In this document: positions 1-12,378 of the stretch, one piece after another
How the letters are laid out: every line of letters begins with the position of its first letter
Position numbering within the stretch: position 1 is the stretch's first letter
Source: Mortierella sp. BCC40632
Lineage: Eukaryota; Mortierellomycota; Mortierellomycetes; Mortierellales; Mortierellaceae
Assembly (NCBI GenBank): GCA_011634665.1
Contig: WAEK01000005.1
Coordinates: forward strand, 171,001 to 235,000
Length of the DNA stretch: 64,000 bases
Direction: 5' to 3'
Program-made: the position numbers and the translations under genes
Notes under the pieces: generated by a model
The model's database searches: none
What the model was told of the DNA's origin: nothing
What the model saw: the letters and a program-made list of their open reading frames with translations, nothing else

Positions 1-11
1 ATACAGTAAAG

Positions 12-3000
12 GTTGTTTGTGCTGGGCTTGCTTGGTAACCACCCAGATATCCTGCCACGTTTACCAATAGAGAGAATTCAGCTACTGCAGAGACTTCGTC
101 TTGAAGACGAAGCACGCCGTACCCGTGAGCTTTATGAGAGAATTCAAAAGGAAAGACTCGAAAGAGAACAGCGATTGAAGCGAGAAATCGGTATGTGTTT
201 AAACAATAGCAGGAAGGTCGTCTTCGTAATATGAAATTGCAGCCCAAAGACTAAAACAGCTGTTGCATTTCTTTCCCCCTCTTTTTTTTTTTTTTTTTTT
301 TCGTAGCGGAAGCCGATCAAAATGCGAGATCGTTCCTCTTCCAGAAGGTCGCTCAGTCTCAGGTCGAGATTGTCAAACGTATGCTTGACACTGTGCCAGG
401 AGATTCAGGTTCAAACGACATTCCAAAGTTCTGGTCTCCAGGTGTGACTCGACTATCAGGTTGGGAGTATGTTGCTGTGGTTGAAGGAATAGGTGAAGTC
501 AGCGAAGAGAAGGGGATGCAGGAGACGCTCCTACATGTAGCAGCTCGTGTAGGATCTCTCCAGTTGGTTAAATTCCTTATTGACAAAGGTACTTAGTCTC
601 TACATCACGTAGAGGCTCTCCTGCACTTTGTGGTATTGTAGAGTCTATTTCAAACTGCTAACATTTTATCCTATTTTAGGAGCATCCCTGGACGCACTTG
701 ATTGTGAAGGCAGGACACCACTCCACACAGCAGCAGAGCATAGTGCGCCTTTTGAACTCTGCAAATTGATCACGGAGAAGGCGAGTCTTCATATCGATCG
801 TATCAGTGTCGTGTCAGGAAAGACTGCACTACACTATGCTGCTCAGAATGGAAACACAGATCTTGTGGCGCTTCTCCTTCAGCACCATGCTCGAGTTTCC
901 CTCCTGGATTCAAAAGGAAATTCGCCCGAAATGCTCGCCAAAGCTGGCCTGGACCGTGAAAAGTCATCCAAGGCAAAAGCTCAAAAGTATCGTAACACGC
1001 TGCAGCATATTCAAAAAGCTATCGCTGCGATCAAGGAGGCACAGAGACAAAAGGATGCAATCTTGGAGGAGCAGCGGAGGAAGGAAGAAGAGTTGGCGCG
1101 AGCTGAGGCGGAGAAGGACAAGGCAGCACGCAAAAAGCAAGAGGAGAAGCTTGAGGCAGATCTACGGCGGCGACAAGAGGAGGAGAAAGAGCTGGAGCGC
1201 CTCAAGGCGCTGGCCACCGACCCACATGGGCATGCAAGCAGCGGAGGAAATAAGAAGAAGAAGAAGAAGAAGGGCAAGAGCACACAGGATAACCAGACAC
1301 CATCCAAGGAACCAGTCCTGGAGACAAAACCCCTTGCGGTCCCGCCTGTTCATGTCTCCAAATCCACTTCTTCTTCTCCCAACATTCTATCAGCAGTACA
1401 ACAGCAACCATCTGGACAGTCTTCTACCAACTCATGGCAATCTCCTACTAGCCACCTCACTGCTGCCACAGCGTCTCAATCGGCGACAGGGACTACGCCT
1501 TCACCAACTAGCGCTCTTACACCTGAAACAATTGTTGTGCCAAAGAGACTTCCGAAGCCAAAGACCAACTATCGACCTTCTCATCTAGTTGTGAATAGGA
1601 TGGTTGACATGGGATTCCCGCAGCGTGATGCACGAAAGGCTCTAATCCAGACTGAAGGAAAGGTTGAAGAAGCTATTGAGCTTTTGACTAGTGGTGATCC
1701 GCTTGCAGACGACTCTGAGGATGAGGCACAACAGGCTGCTCTTGAGGCTGCACAAAAGAAATCAAAACAAAGTATGTCTACACCTCAGGTGCCGCCACAA
1801 ACACAGCCACAGCTGCAGCAACAGGCACCCAAACAGGCACAGGAGCCTTCACCAACTTCGACAAGGACCTCATCCCGTCCTTTACAACCACCCAATCCAC
1901 CCGCTCCCAACACATCGACGTCGCCAGCTGTCAATTCTGCCCAATTACTGCAACAACTAAAGGCTACTAGCGTTCAACAGCCAACAAAGCCTGTGGCGAG
2001 TAAGGCACCGATCACTCATCCAATCCAGATTCTACAGAGGACACATGCCATGGCACCCCATGTACAGATGCGCTCAGTACCGACACAAGTGCTCCAGCGC
2101 CCCGGTGCGCATGCCCATACAACACCTCTTGTTCCTAGTGCCATGAGAAAAACTGTTTCCAACCCTGCTAGGCCACCAATGTCCACTCCCGTTACACAAG
2201 TCCCTACGTCGTCTACTTCCAGCCAATCGAATCTCCCACCACCTCGATTGATACCACCTCCACCCCCAACGCGAGCACCATATTCATATGGAGCCTCGTC
2301 ATCACACAACTCGAGATCGGCTTCTTTGTCCGGGGTTGCTTCCTCATCCTCGTTGCCTATGTCTCGTTCAGTATCATCCGATGCTCGACAGAGCAGACAT
2401 TTGTTGGATCTGCTTGCCGCCCAAGGGTCGCCTGCACAACGTGAGATGGGACTACGCCCTACACCTTCGTTAACGCAAGGGGACACTGGATTCTATAGCA
2501 CCTTTGATGCGATGCCACCAATGACTGGGTCCCTGCCGACATCTGGCCTTGGATACTCTTCCTTTACAGGAGACCCTTCCTCGTCGTCGTCAACGGCTGA
2601 CTGGAATAATGTTGGCAACACGAGTAACTTGAATGTCGCAGCGGGAGGGATGTCGCCCCGATCACCTTTTCTTTCAACTCACAGTGGCCATTCGAGCTTT
2701 GGATTGCAACCTAACCCTTGGGGATCCCCCGGCTCTCTGGCTGCGCCTTTGCTGCATCAGCAACCCCAGTCGGGTATTGCAGGGTCTTTGACAGAGCCCT
2801 CGGTCCTTGGGTATGGGGCAGGCATTGGATCTAATTTGATGTCAAGGAGCGTGGGATCTGGAATAGCCTTTCATTTGGAAGAGACAGGTCAGCACCACCG
2901 CCTTAAGGCCAGTCGAGAGACACTTGAAATGGGACTCGGGACATCAAGCGGTGAAGTCATCAAAGATGTGCTTGCCAAGACTGGAGTTATTGACTCGGAT

Positions 3001-4211
3001 GAATATGTAGAAAGTCTTGACCGCGATCGTGGAGTAGGACCTGCCCGCACTGGTAGTGGTGTCAATCAAACCGGAAGTGAAGGAAATAGTGTCGACTTCC
3101 TATCCATGTCTTCGACCTCTCCCTTAACATCAACGATTGGTCCAAAGGCAGTTGGACAGGAAAGGAATACGACTGCAGCGAGTGCCCGTCATATGGCGTC
3201 AAGTCTATGGGGGAATGACACTTTTGGAGGGCTAATGTCCCCACTGGTTTCACAGCCAAGTCATGAGCATTCAGGTACGGGTTATCACAGGTCTTTGTAG
3301 CTGTTCAATTTTACATTGAGAGGGGCGAGTATTTTTTTTTATCGGCATTCTCACGCAGTTTTTCCATTTTTATTCACTGTCTCTCATTAGCAGGACTATT
3401 CACGGACTCTCGTGGAAGCCTATCACAGTACAATCAGTGGGGTTCAAATCGTGGATATGACCACCCCACAATGCTTGATACGATTAGAGAGTCTTTTAAT
3501 GGTCACGGCCCCGAGACCCCTTTGGGCGCCAATGCCAATCGAAATCATCCAGCTTTTGCCACAACTGAGCGTGGTGCGTTTGGAAATGGTGTCGGCCCCA
3601 ATATACAAGGTCAGGTGCCGAATGGCTCTAGAAGCAGCAATATGGCCATGGGAATGCCTCCTCCTGGACTTGGTCAGTCCAATGGAAGCACGTCTGTAAG
3701 CAATCTAGCAACTGGTGGCGCGACTCCAGGAGAGGCCAATAAGATGGTTGGTCAAGCGTATGAGCAACCACCGGAGGCCGCTATGATGAACCTGAATATG
3801 ACTCTATTGCAACAACTGAATGGTCAGGAGTATCGAGCCTCTCAGTCACAGCCAGTTCCGATTCGATCAGGCTTTTCGTCACAAGAATCAGATTTAGGAT
3901 CCATATCGAATTCTACGAAAGCCCCAATGCCCATCGCCTCTCATCGATCAATAGGATCCAGGGGTTCAATAGGAGGAAGAGGAGGCAATCCCCAAGCGGA
4001 GGAGGCTCAATCTTCTCCATTGGATCAGATTATATCCCCGGGCCTCCAGGCTCTCAATCAAGCATTGACGTTCAATCGCTACCCCAAGCTGGGCCAGACC
4101 TCATCCACGAACAGCTCGTCCAGGCCTGATGTACATACAACGGCGACGGCAACCACGTCTATGTACTCCTCTTCAAACAACCCGTCCTCTCCGACCACTG
4201 ACCGCTGGTAA
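12..4211 (+). CDS. Ankyrin-repeat and UBA-domain protein, 5' truncated by the window
   Basis: This is a 3' partial gene. Exons read as 12-190, 307-588, 680-3274 and 3394-4211, all joining in frame across GT-AG introns. The first visible codons follow a likely acceptor (tag-like AAAG at 8-11), so more exons lie to the left. The order of parts is: a charged helical stretch rich in Arg/Glu (13-190); at least two ankyrin repeats (about 516-930, with the TPLHTAA and TALHYAAQNG signatures); a Lys/Glu coiled coil (960-1200) ending in a poly-Lys run; a UBA-like motif (about 1576-1701, core MVDMGFPQRDARKAL); then a long Ser/Pro/Gln-rich tail. Ankyrin repeats bind proteins and UBA domains bind ubiquitin, so a ubiquitin-linked adaptor role is an inference. 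I do not recognise a named orthologue. An AATAAA follows the stop at 4253-4258. Confidence 0.8.
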
Positions 4212-4252
4212 AGAAGAAGAAAAAAGTTTTGATGTGCTGGAGATGTTGATTC

Positions 4253-4258
4253 AATAAA
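4253..4258 (+). terminator. AATAAA polyadenylation signal of the ankyrin/UBA gene
   Basis: A canonical AATAAA lies 42 bases past the TAA stop of the ankyrin/UBA gene, inside the 230 bp gap before the convergent PQ-loop gene. Confidence 0.5.
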
Positions 4259-4441
4259 TGACCAAAAGGGAGGGAAGCAATGGTGATAGGAGGTGGAATG
4301 ATGATACCAACTACCAACTACTCCCCCTTCCTTCCCCCCTTTCCCTCCCCAAGAAAAAAAAAGGTCCGATTGTTTGAATATTGAATATTTTTTATTCTAT
4401 GATTTGCCAAAGCCAGGACAACAAAGAGAGAGTAGAAATGT

Positions 4442-4936
4442 CTATCCGACTCTTGTTTGTTTACATGATAAAGGGGATTTCGAGATGAGAGCGACGGAAG
4501 CTTCCTGAGACTGAAATATAGGACTGGGTGCTGAAGTAGTCATAGCTGTAGAAGTGATGTTGGTGGTGAGGAGAGGGGTCGCTTCTGAGATGTCGTCTCC
4601 AAAGGAACTCAAACCAGCCTTTCTGGCTTTGTAATAATAGAAAACACACAACCCCAAAAGAATGGATTGAAAGAGAGCCGTTACAGCATAAACGATCCAT
4701 GCGGACCAATTGACATCTGGTCTCAATCCCAAGGAAATAGCCAAGAGGATAGCAGCCGAGGTCTGTATAGTCATTGTCGGGATACTGAGTGCTCCAATTG
4801 ACTGGAAGGAGAGAAGTGAGGGGATTATAGAGAGCAATGGGAAGGAGAAAGGAGGAAAAGATGGTTATGGAGTCAGCTTATGCATTCAGGAGCAAGTTTC
4901 GAAAAGGTCTCACCCATTCTTTCACTCCGAAGACGA

Positions 4937-4970
<34 letters not shown>

Positions 4971-6152
4971 TCCTCACCTTTCGGAAATACGTTTCCAAGA
5001 TTTGCGGCAAGTACTGAACTGTGGTCAAGAGGACGCCCAACACGCCCAAGAATCCTGCCCAGACAAACACCCAACTATGTCTCGATCCTTCCTCTCGATC
5101 CTTTGCCAATGAAGCAGACAGGAACGTAATGACAAGGCAAACCAGAAAATGACCCACTACGATCTTGGAAAAGAGAAGCGAAATAGTCCAAGCAAAAGAA
5201 CGGGAGGGAAGGCAGAGGAGTCGTAGATTGTGGACAATTTCGTTCACTTTTTTGTAGGGTGGGAAGTAGATCATGTAGAGGAGAAGACTAGTCAATAATA
5301 ATAATAAAAAAAAGAAAATAAAAAAAAAAAGAAAAAGAAAAAGAAAAAGAAAAAGAAAAAGAAAAAGGTAGTAATAGTGAACAAGACCAGGTTAACATAG
5401 TGAAGAGAGAGGAAAAGAAAAAGTCGACTGCACTACTTGTATCCGACATACATGAGATGGGTCATTAGACACTGAATTCCGAGTTGCGCAATTCCGAGCG
5501 TATGCTCAAGGCACGATCCAGCGCTCTGATTTGGTGTAGAATGTAGTGGTTAGAGAGAGAGGTATTAACAGTAAAAGACTCTACACTTTCCTGGCAGATA
5601 CAGGATACTCCATCTCAGACCTGTACTTTTTTTTGAAATATTCGGCGACCTACAATCTGTTGGCAACATCGGACTACTCGCCACTGAAGAATCAAGAGAT
5701 TGAAGAATGATGAACTCGTCGAAATACAACCCAAGAGTAAGAACCAAGGACTGATGCCATCGCTGCTTTGTTTCCGGATAATGCGCAAGTGCTTTTCTTG
5801 CGGGTTGAAAGAAAGACGAGGAAGTATAGAAGATAAAAAACAACAACAACAGCAAAACAAAATAGATGAGTTTGAAGAACCGAATTCTGTGGAATGGAAC
5901 ATGGTTGCTGCAAACATCATGTCGATAAGTGAGTAGGCGACAAAAGTGAGTGAAGGGAAAGGGCCCCACCTGAGGTATATACGAGGCACCAATGCCAAGG
6001 AGAATGACGATCGAAAGGAAGAGTTGAGGGTGGTCTCGGTTCTGTTCACACTGTCCTTCGATTTCCGTAGTCGGTAAAGAGTGAGTGGAGTACTGGAAAA
6101 AGATATTGTCGAGTCCTGCTCGCGCAAAAGGGTCCTGCATCCACTGCCACAT
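4442..6152 (-). CDS. PQ-loop repeat membrane protein
   Basis: The exons on the minus strand are 6152-5970, 5791-5654, 5525-5437, 5287-4978 and 4801-4442, giving about 359 residues with every junction in phase. Two PQ-loop signatures are visible: GASYIPQ at the end of exon 1 and TTVQYLPQ in exon 4. Between and around them are hydrophobic helices, including the motif SSDGISPWFLLLG. A further membrane segment lies in the last exon, followed by a polar tail carrying an ATPLL motif that resembles a dileucine sorting signal. PQ-loop proteins of this architecture include vacuolar or lysosomal amino-acid exporters and uncharacterised fungal proteins. The substrate cannot be read from the sequence. 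The start ATG (MWQWMQDP) was chosen because upstream sequence is a long T tract; a second in-frame Met lies four codons on. The gene is convergent with the ankyrin/UBA gene. Confidence 0.85.
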
Positions 6153-6392
6153 GGGTTCTGGCCTCAAAAAGAGGAGGGGAAAAGGAAGAGGAGGAGACAG
6201 GTAGAGATGGTGACACTTTGGATAAAAGCAGGGCAGTTGAAGATGGTGAAAGAAAAAAAAAAAAGCGAATGCCTTGGCTGCCTGAACACTCACCAAAAAA
6301 AAAAAAAAGGTGTTTGGAGGGGGGAGTGACTATGGCAACGTGCCGACCTGCTGATTCAGAGCATGGCGTTGTCCCCTCTGCATTTTGCTCCA

Positions 6393-6423
<31 letters not shown>

Positions 6424-8609
6424 TTGAGACTGAGGTGGGTTGGGCGCAATCCTTTGGTAGGGACGATCGTTCGACACCTGCTGACAAAGTTCTAGGAGAC
6501 GGGGTCCTGGGTTTGTGCCTCAAGAGCCCAATTACCAAATTTCAAAGTAATCGCACTAACTCCATGTAATTTTTCAGTTCGCAATTTCACTTGGCCTCTG
6601 AGCTTCTCCCTCTCAACCTAATACAAAATTCTCGCATTAGCTCGGTGCAAAAGTAGGTGCGCGTGTGAATAAGACGCTCGCGGAAATATACAATAGGAGA
6701 TGGACAGAGGCGAACCAAAAGACACGGAAAGAACCATCTACTCTGACTCTCTCATCTGGAATGTGGTGTCGATGGGTTGGAGAGATCCATGAACAGCAGA
6801 ATCGGTTCTTTCCCTTTAGGCTAACGCCATGATAACGATGATATGATAGAGGGTAGTGTTGAGGCCGTAGGCTTGGGGTCGGCGGCCATGGTCTGAGAAG
6901 CTATTGAGACGGGGAGCACAGGATACAACATCAATTAGGATGAAGCATGCAATGGTGAGTTGGTAGACCATAGCCTTGCAAGGCCGCTGTTGTCACAGCG
7001 ATCTTCGATGTCAATTGAGCAAGGCTCGCAGGTACCGCTAATTTGCACTTGGTTGACAACAGCAGTACATCATGTTAGAGTATGACCCTCTCCATTTTCC
7101 TTTGACACATTCTGAAGTTTTGTTAGTGAATGTAATAGAGCAGATATTAAGACGTTTGTCATGAACAAGTGTGGATACTGACAACATGAAACCAAACACC
7201 CACCCACGCTTCATGATCTATTTGTGGGTTATTCTCAGTGGGACGCCCAAATGACGAATGAAGGAGAGTAGTAGCTAGGAAGGAAATCGGTGCATTGGAA
7301 TACACATCGTTTGCGGTCCATTCCATACAATGTAAAGGAAGGTTTAGAGAAGAAACTTGGAATAAACTAGAAGAGGCTCTAGCGGTCCTTACCGATCATC
7401 ACTATCACCCTTCTAGTCATATGAAAAGATAATGACAGGTTCGAGTACTGGCCATGTATATCTTGCAGCTCATTCAGTAGATGTCACTTGTATCTCTCCG
7501 GGGCAAATGTTACAGAAATACAAAGAGAGGCTGACAACAGAGCAGAAAAACAGCCAGGGTCTTCTTATGGGCTATGTTTTTTAGATCTTTCTTTCTTCCA
7601 ATGCCAAGAAAACACGGGCAACTTGTGTTATTGCAGAAAAGAGTGGGCTTCAATCTCATGGTACCATTAGATGCTTTTGACTGGTTGTTGCACTCCTAAC
7701 AGTCAAAAAATAAAGACTTTTCAACAAGGTAGTGAGAGCTGATTCTGTTTTTTTTTTTTTTTTTTTTTTTCTTTTTTTCCTCTTGGGATAACACAACAAA
7801 GGCGCTCTTGTAGGGAGTGAGCATTTGTTTAGTCAACATACAATGCAATAGCAGCATTTTCTCAGGTGCAACAATAGTTCTTGGCATGGGTGTATTAGTC
7901 CGAGATCAGGCCCAAAGCGCAGAACTATTGTTTTATCGAATAAACAAACCTCAGTCCGGAAGAGGAGGAGATTTCAGACGGGCTAGATAGCTTCACATGG
8001 GTGAGAGAGTTTGACAAGACAATTTTTTTATTTTTATTTTATTTTTTTTTTTTTTTTTTTTTTTTGAAGAATGTTAACCTTTGGAGTAAAGGCCACGGAC
8101 CGTCGAGCCTTTTTGGAGAGGTATTTGGATACAAGACGCGACTGCTAGGACTCATTTTCTTGGTGACACTCCTGTCGAGTGGGCTAATATTCGTGCCACT
8201 CTATCTGATCCTTTGTTCTGATCGTCTCAGCTGATTGATAAAGCTATCGAATAGGTCGACGGTAGAGGGTCCCGAAAGAGGACAATAACTCGAATGGTCG
8301 AGAGAAACGCGTTGGGTCTGAAAGAGGAGTCCAAAAAGGTCTGATCGATGGCACAGCCTTGAAGACACTTTTTGAACCCCAGGAATAGGGGCAAGTCACA
8401 AAGGAAGAAGAAAGACGACTTGGCTCCCAGTTTTTTTTTATACTTCATCTGTTCAACCTTTCAGGAAGACGCGGCATCATCACGAGCGTTTTTGTTTCGT
8501 CGGACTGACACTTTCCTGGAGGAGACACACACATCTGAAGGAACCAGGACAAGTACTATCAAAGAAAGCACGCTCGTCTTCATCTCTTAACACAAACCAG
8601 TCCTTCATC
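6153..8609. other. 2.5 kb divergent intergenic region (PQ-loop / COG2)
   Basis: No coding stretch in any frame has protein-like composition, and no spliced gene could be built. It holds T or A runs around 6401-6425, 7748-7770 and 8041-8065. It must contain the promoters of the PQ-loop gene (reading left) and COG2 (reading right). I see no clear TATA box or tRNA. Confidence 0.6.
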
Positions 8610-10187
8610 ATGAGTACCGGCGGTGCTAATGGCGGCGTCAACTCTGACTTTATCCATTCGCTCAACAAGCAGCTTCAGATTGCCGCCAACCATCAACACA
8701 AACAGGAGGGACCCGACACTTTCTCGCAACAGCATCTGCATCATGACTCGATCGCCATGTCTGAAAATGACTTTCCATTGTCCATCGGGATCGATAGGGC
8801 TGCCCTCACAGCACCCCACTTTGACTCGGACGAGTTTCTGTCGGCGCGTCGACACCTTCCTTTAGACGAGCTCAAGTCTCAGGTAACGGACGCGAAGGAC
8901 ATGCTGAGCATCATTCAGTACCTGAGATATAGGGATTCTATTTCAGGAAAACTTGTGGGAGACCGTGCGATCCAGCGTTCGAGTATGGATCAAGAAGAAA
9001 AGATATCAGAAAGAACAAAAAGTACATCTCTAACGTTTGTATTCCATGTGGTGAATCAATAGCTCATAGCTCATATGAAGGAGCTGAAGACTGAACTTGT
9101 GGAACTCATCAACAGTGACTATGCCGATTTTATCAACCTTTCAACAAATCTCAACGGTGTTGATCGTATGATGGAAAGTCTTCGAAAGCCACTTGACAGG
9201 ATGAAGGACGACGCCACAGTAAGAAAAAAGAAAAGAAAAGAAAGAAAAGCATCATCCCAGTCCTTTGTCTTTCGTATCTTCTTGACTTTAATACAGTCAA
9301 TAGCGACTTTAAATGAAAAAAGGGCCCAAAAGTCAACCGCTTCATTCAACTTATTTTTTTTTTATATTTGTTCCGCCATGAATTCTTTTATTTAGGGTGT
9401 TGGCTCTAATCTACAATCAGTCATTGGGAGCTTGGAACAGAAGCTGAAGCAAAGGGCAGAAATCAGGGAGCGAAAGGCAAGCCTCCAATTGCTTCTCAAT
9501 ATTTCCGAGTCGGTCTCCAAAGTAGAAGCACTCCTTCAAATATCTGGATCTGAGAGTTCTGCTGGACATGACAGCCACAAGGAAAAGTAAGATGAATCTC
9601 TCCCCCAAAAAACTATCACTCAAAATCATATTCATCTACAGGGTGGTTGATCGGGTACAATTATGCTTACCCTAGTGTCTCTTCCTTTTTCTTATTCTGG
9701 GTAGTATCAGTGTTGCCAAGCGGCTAGAGCGCGTGGCGATCGAGTATAACCAGATGCAGTACCTTGTTGGCAAGGGTACTGGCTTGCCTTTTGTAACCAA
9801 TATTGAATGGGTAGGCATTCTCTTTATTTTTGAATTCTTTGTCGGTGGGAAATTCGCAGTATTTGCCAACCAATGTTCGCCTCACATATTCATCTTCCAC
9901 TCTGCTCTCTTTCGGGATTGCCAACAAAATTTGAAAGCGCCTGACAAGGATCAAGGAAACTATGGGAGAGAACTTGTCAAATGTCCTCCGTACCTGTATT
10001 CACTCTATCCGATCAGGAGAGGCACAGTCACCTTCAAACAAGGAGGCGCTTACTCAGTGTCTACGAACATATGCCCTGATCGATCAGACTGGCGAAGCAG
10101 AAAAGATTATTTCGGATGATTTGCTCACGCCCTTCATCAACAAGGTATCCTTTCAATTGTGTCTCAAAAAGAATACTGTTCATTATA

Positions 10188-10229
<42 letters not shown>

Positions 10230-12158
10230 AGCCACTCTAAGCATAGTATGCCTTCTGTGACGAACCTTGATAGACAATCACTCCATCAGCACTCTCGGAG
10301 CAAATTCATACCCAAGGGAATGGCATGAATGGCGTTCCTCAACGACCTCTTGTTAATATGTATAACCAAATTATCGCCTTTATTGAGGCTAATTGCCGGA
10401 CTCTGATCAACGTGACGCAAAAGGAACTGAAGGGCACCAACTATGATATACCAGTCAACTGTATCTGGGATGTGACGACCCAGGCGATCCTGAAACACAG
10501 CAAAGCAATCCTCCCCCTTGTGAATGCGGATGGATTTCATCGAAACTTTATGGATACGATGGATTTTGTGTCTAAAATCGAGGAGCTGTGTGGATCCAGA
10601 CGATCCTTGGTCAGGTTACGTGCTCATGCTAGCTACCAGGCGATCATAAAGGGTTGGCAGCTACCAGCTTATTTCCAACTCCGGTTCCGAGAGATCTCAT
10701 CGATGGTAGAGGATGCCTTGCAACAGAATGTGGATACTTTACCAAAGCCCCCAGGCATCGATGGTATGATGCGTCATTTTCTGTTTCTTTTCTTTTGCCA
10801 ATCTCTTTTCGAGCTCATGATTGATCTTTCTGTCATTGGACCAAAAAAAAAAAAAAAAAAAAAAATCCATAATCTTAGAATATATGCCCTCAAGTACCGC
10901 GGTGATCAAGGCCGTTGAAAGGTGTTGGTCCTCGGATGTTTATGTCTATGGAATTGCATACAGCTTTTGGAAGTTTACATTGCAAATCCTGGCAAGGTAC
11001 TCTGTATGGGTCTCTACCAACGTTACCAGAATCACAGACTCTACCAAGGAGCGACCCATTCAGGTAAGGATTACAGCAAATAGACAAAGGACTAATGTAG
11101 TTATTTTTAATAACATTCGTGCTGACAAAAGCATCTCTCTTTTTGCTCTTTGTATTGGGACGAACAACAACCCGTTCAGTCGCGATCGTCTTCTCCTGCA
11201 CCAGGATCTAGTGGAAGTCTCAATTCGCGGCAGACAGGACGTTCTACACCTGCACCATCCTCTCTTCGTCCAACAGGGCCAGTGGGACGCAACACAATCG
11301 AAGATCAGATGCTTCAACAGTTCACGCTGCTTGTCATTGACATTGACCACGTCATGCAAAAGGTACAGGAGGCGATGGAACAACAAGTCCGACCTAGATT
11401 GCCACCCTCGTTTACGGATGAGCCTGTACTTCAGGAATCGTTCGAGCAGAGCTTGCAAGCCATCCAGCAAGAGGTTCCAGGGGTCCAACAACGTGTGGCC
11501 GCATTGCTTATCCGGCGCTGCGTCGATGCGCTTGCGAACGTCAAGACAATCACGTCCAGATATGGTGAGGGACCCCCCAAGGAGCCCTCTCAGTTTGTGA
11601 CCCAAATCTTGGAACCTCTGAGTCAATACATTGCAGGTCCTGGCGCGGCGCTCAAGCAAGAGTCTCGGGATGCATGGGCGATGGAGGTGATTGTGGCGAC
11701 AACGAGTCGGTACGGGGTGATTCTTGCAGAACGCTTGTTGGAGATCAAGGTATCAGAAGAAAAGACCAACAAAATCAAGGCTGCTGGAGCCAAGTCAAGG
11801 GTAGCGGGAGGAATTGCAGGTCTGCTCTCGAGGACACCCAACCTCCCGAATGCGTTCTCAGCGGCGACTTCGGATGCTGAGGCCAATATGTCGACGGACG
11901 ACAAGTTGAGGCTGCAATGTGTATTGGATGTTATTTGTTACAAGTCGGAGGTAAGTCTCTTTCTCTCGTTCTGTTCTTTCACTCGTACTCTCCCTTTCTC
12001 TTGGAAAATGTTCTAACCACTTTTTTTTCTTTCATGGCTCTTGTTTGTTTTAGCTCACCAAGTTCAACATTGACCCAGATACGTTTGAACCATTCCTGGA
12101 CCTGCAAACCAACACTCAGCCATATGAGCATCTCCTCTCTATTATTGGCAAAAAGTGA
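8610..12158 (+). CDS. COG2: Conserved oligomeric Golgi complex subunit 2
   Basis: Nine exons join in frame: 8610-8882, 9063-9218, 9396-9586, 9705-9810, 9938-10144, 10274-10763, 10879-11063, 11180-11950 and 12054-12158, encoding about 827 residues. COG2 is a lobe A subunit of the COG tether, which captures retrograde vesicles at the Golgi. The diagnostic N-terminal block is present (FLSARRHLPLDELKSQ, then ELVELINSDYADFINLST and a GVDRMMESL helix), followed by the SIAKRLERVAIEYNQM-like region and the C-terminal COG2 domain in exons 6-9. Length is near the human protein. Introns carry long A runs (10189-10227, 10842-10865). The stop codon overlaps an AATAAA. The gene is convergent with alpha-tubulin. 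The intron 3 acceptor was chosen by phase. Confidence 0.93.
10189..10227. repeat. Poly(A) tract in COG2 intron 5
   Basis: A 39 bp A run on the sense strand of an intron, located 44 bases after the donor site and 46 bases before the acceptor. Confidence 0.95.
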
Positions 12159-12163
12159 ATAAA
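12158..12163 (+). terminator. AATAAA overlapping the COG2 stop codon
   Basis: The sequence TGAATAAA merges the COG2 stop (12156-12158) with a canonical AATAAA starting on the last base of the stop. A CT repeat and A run follow at once. Confidence 0.4.
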
Positions 12164-12378
12164 CCTTCTCTCTCTCTCTCTCTCTCTCAAAAAAAAAAAA
12201 AAAAAAAGAAAAAAAAAAGGATCGCTTTTTTATTTCACTACGATTTCTTTCCGTTCAAACAAATCAATTACGCAAACAGCGCACGATTTTTTTCTTCTCT
12301 TCTTTTCCCTTTCACGAAGGGAGAAAAGGGGGAGGGGAGAAAAAAAAGCAAGACTAAGCTACTAGCTCAAGAGAGCAC

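Noticed and set aside
6396..6440. C run, long T run and GAGACT, also found at 35881-35938, which looks like the antisense tail of an Alu-type retroelement.
   Set aside because: The sequences beyond the shared junction have nothing in common, no target-site duplications are visible, and six bases after a homopolymer can match by chance.
9642..9656. A possible extra mini-exon in COG2 between exons 3 and 4.
   Set aside because: Its phase does not fit the next exon, whereas direct joining of 9586 to 9705 keeps the frame.
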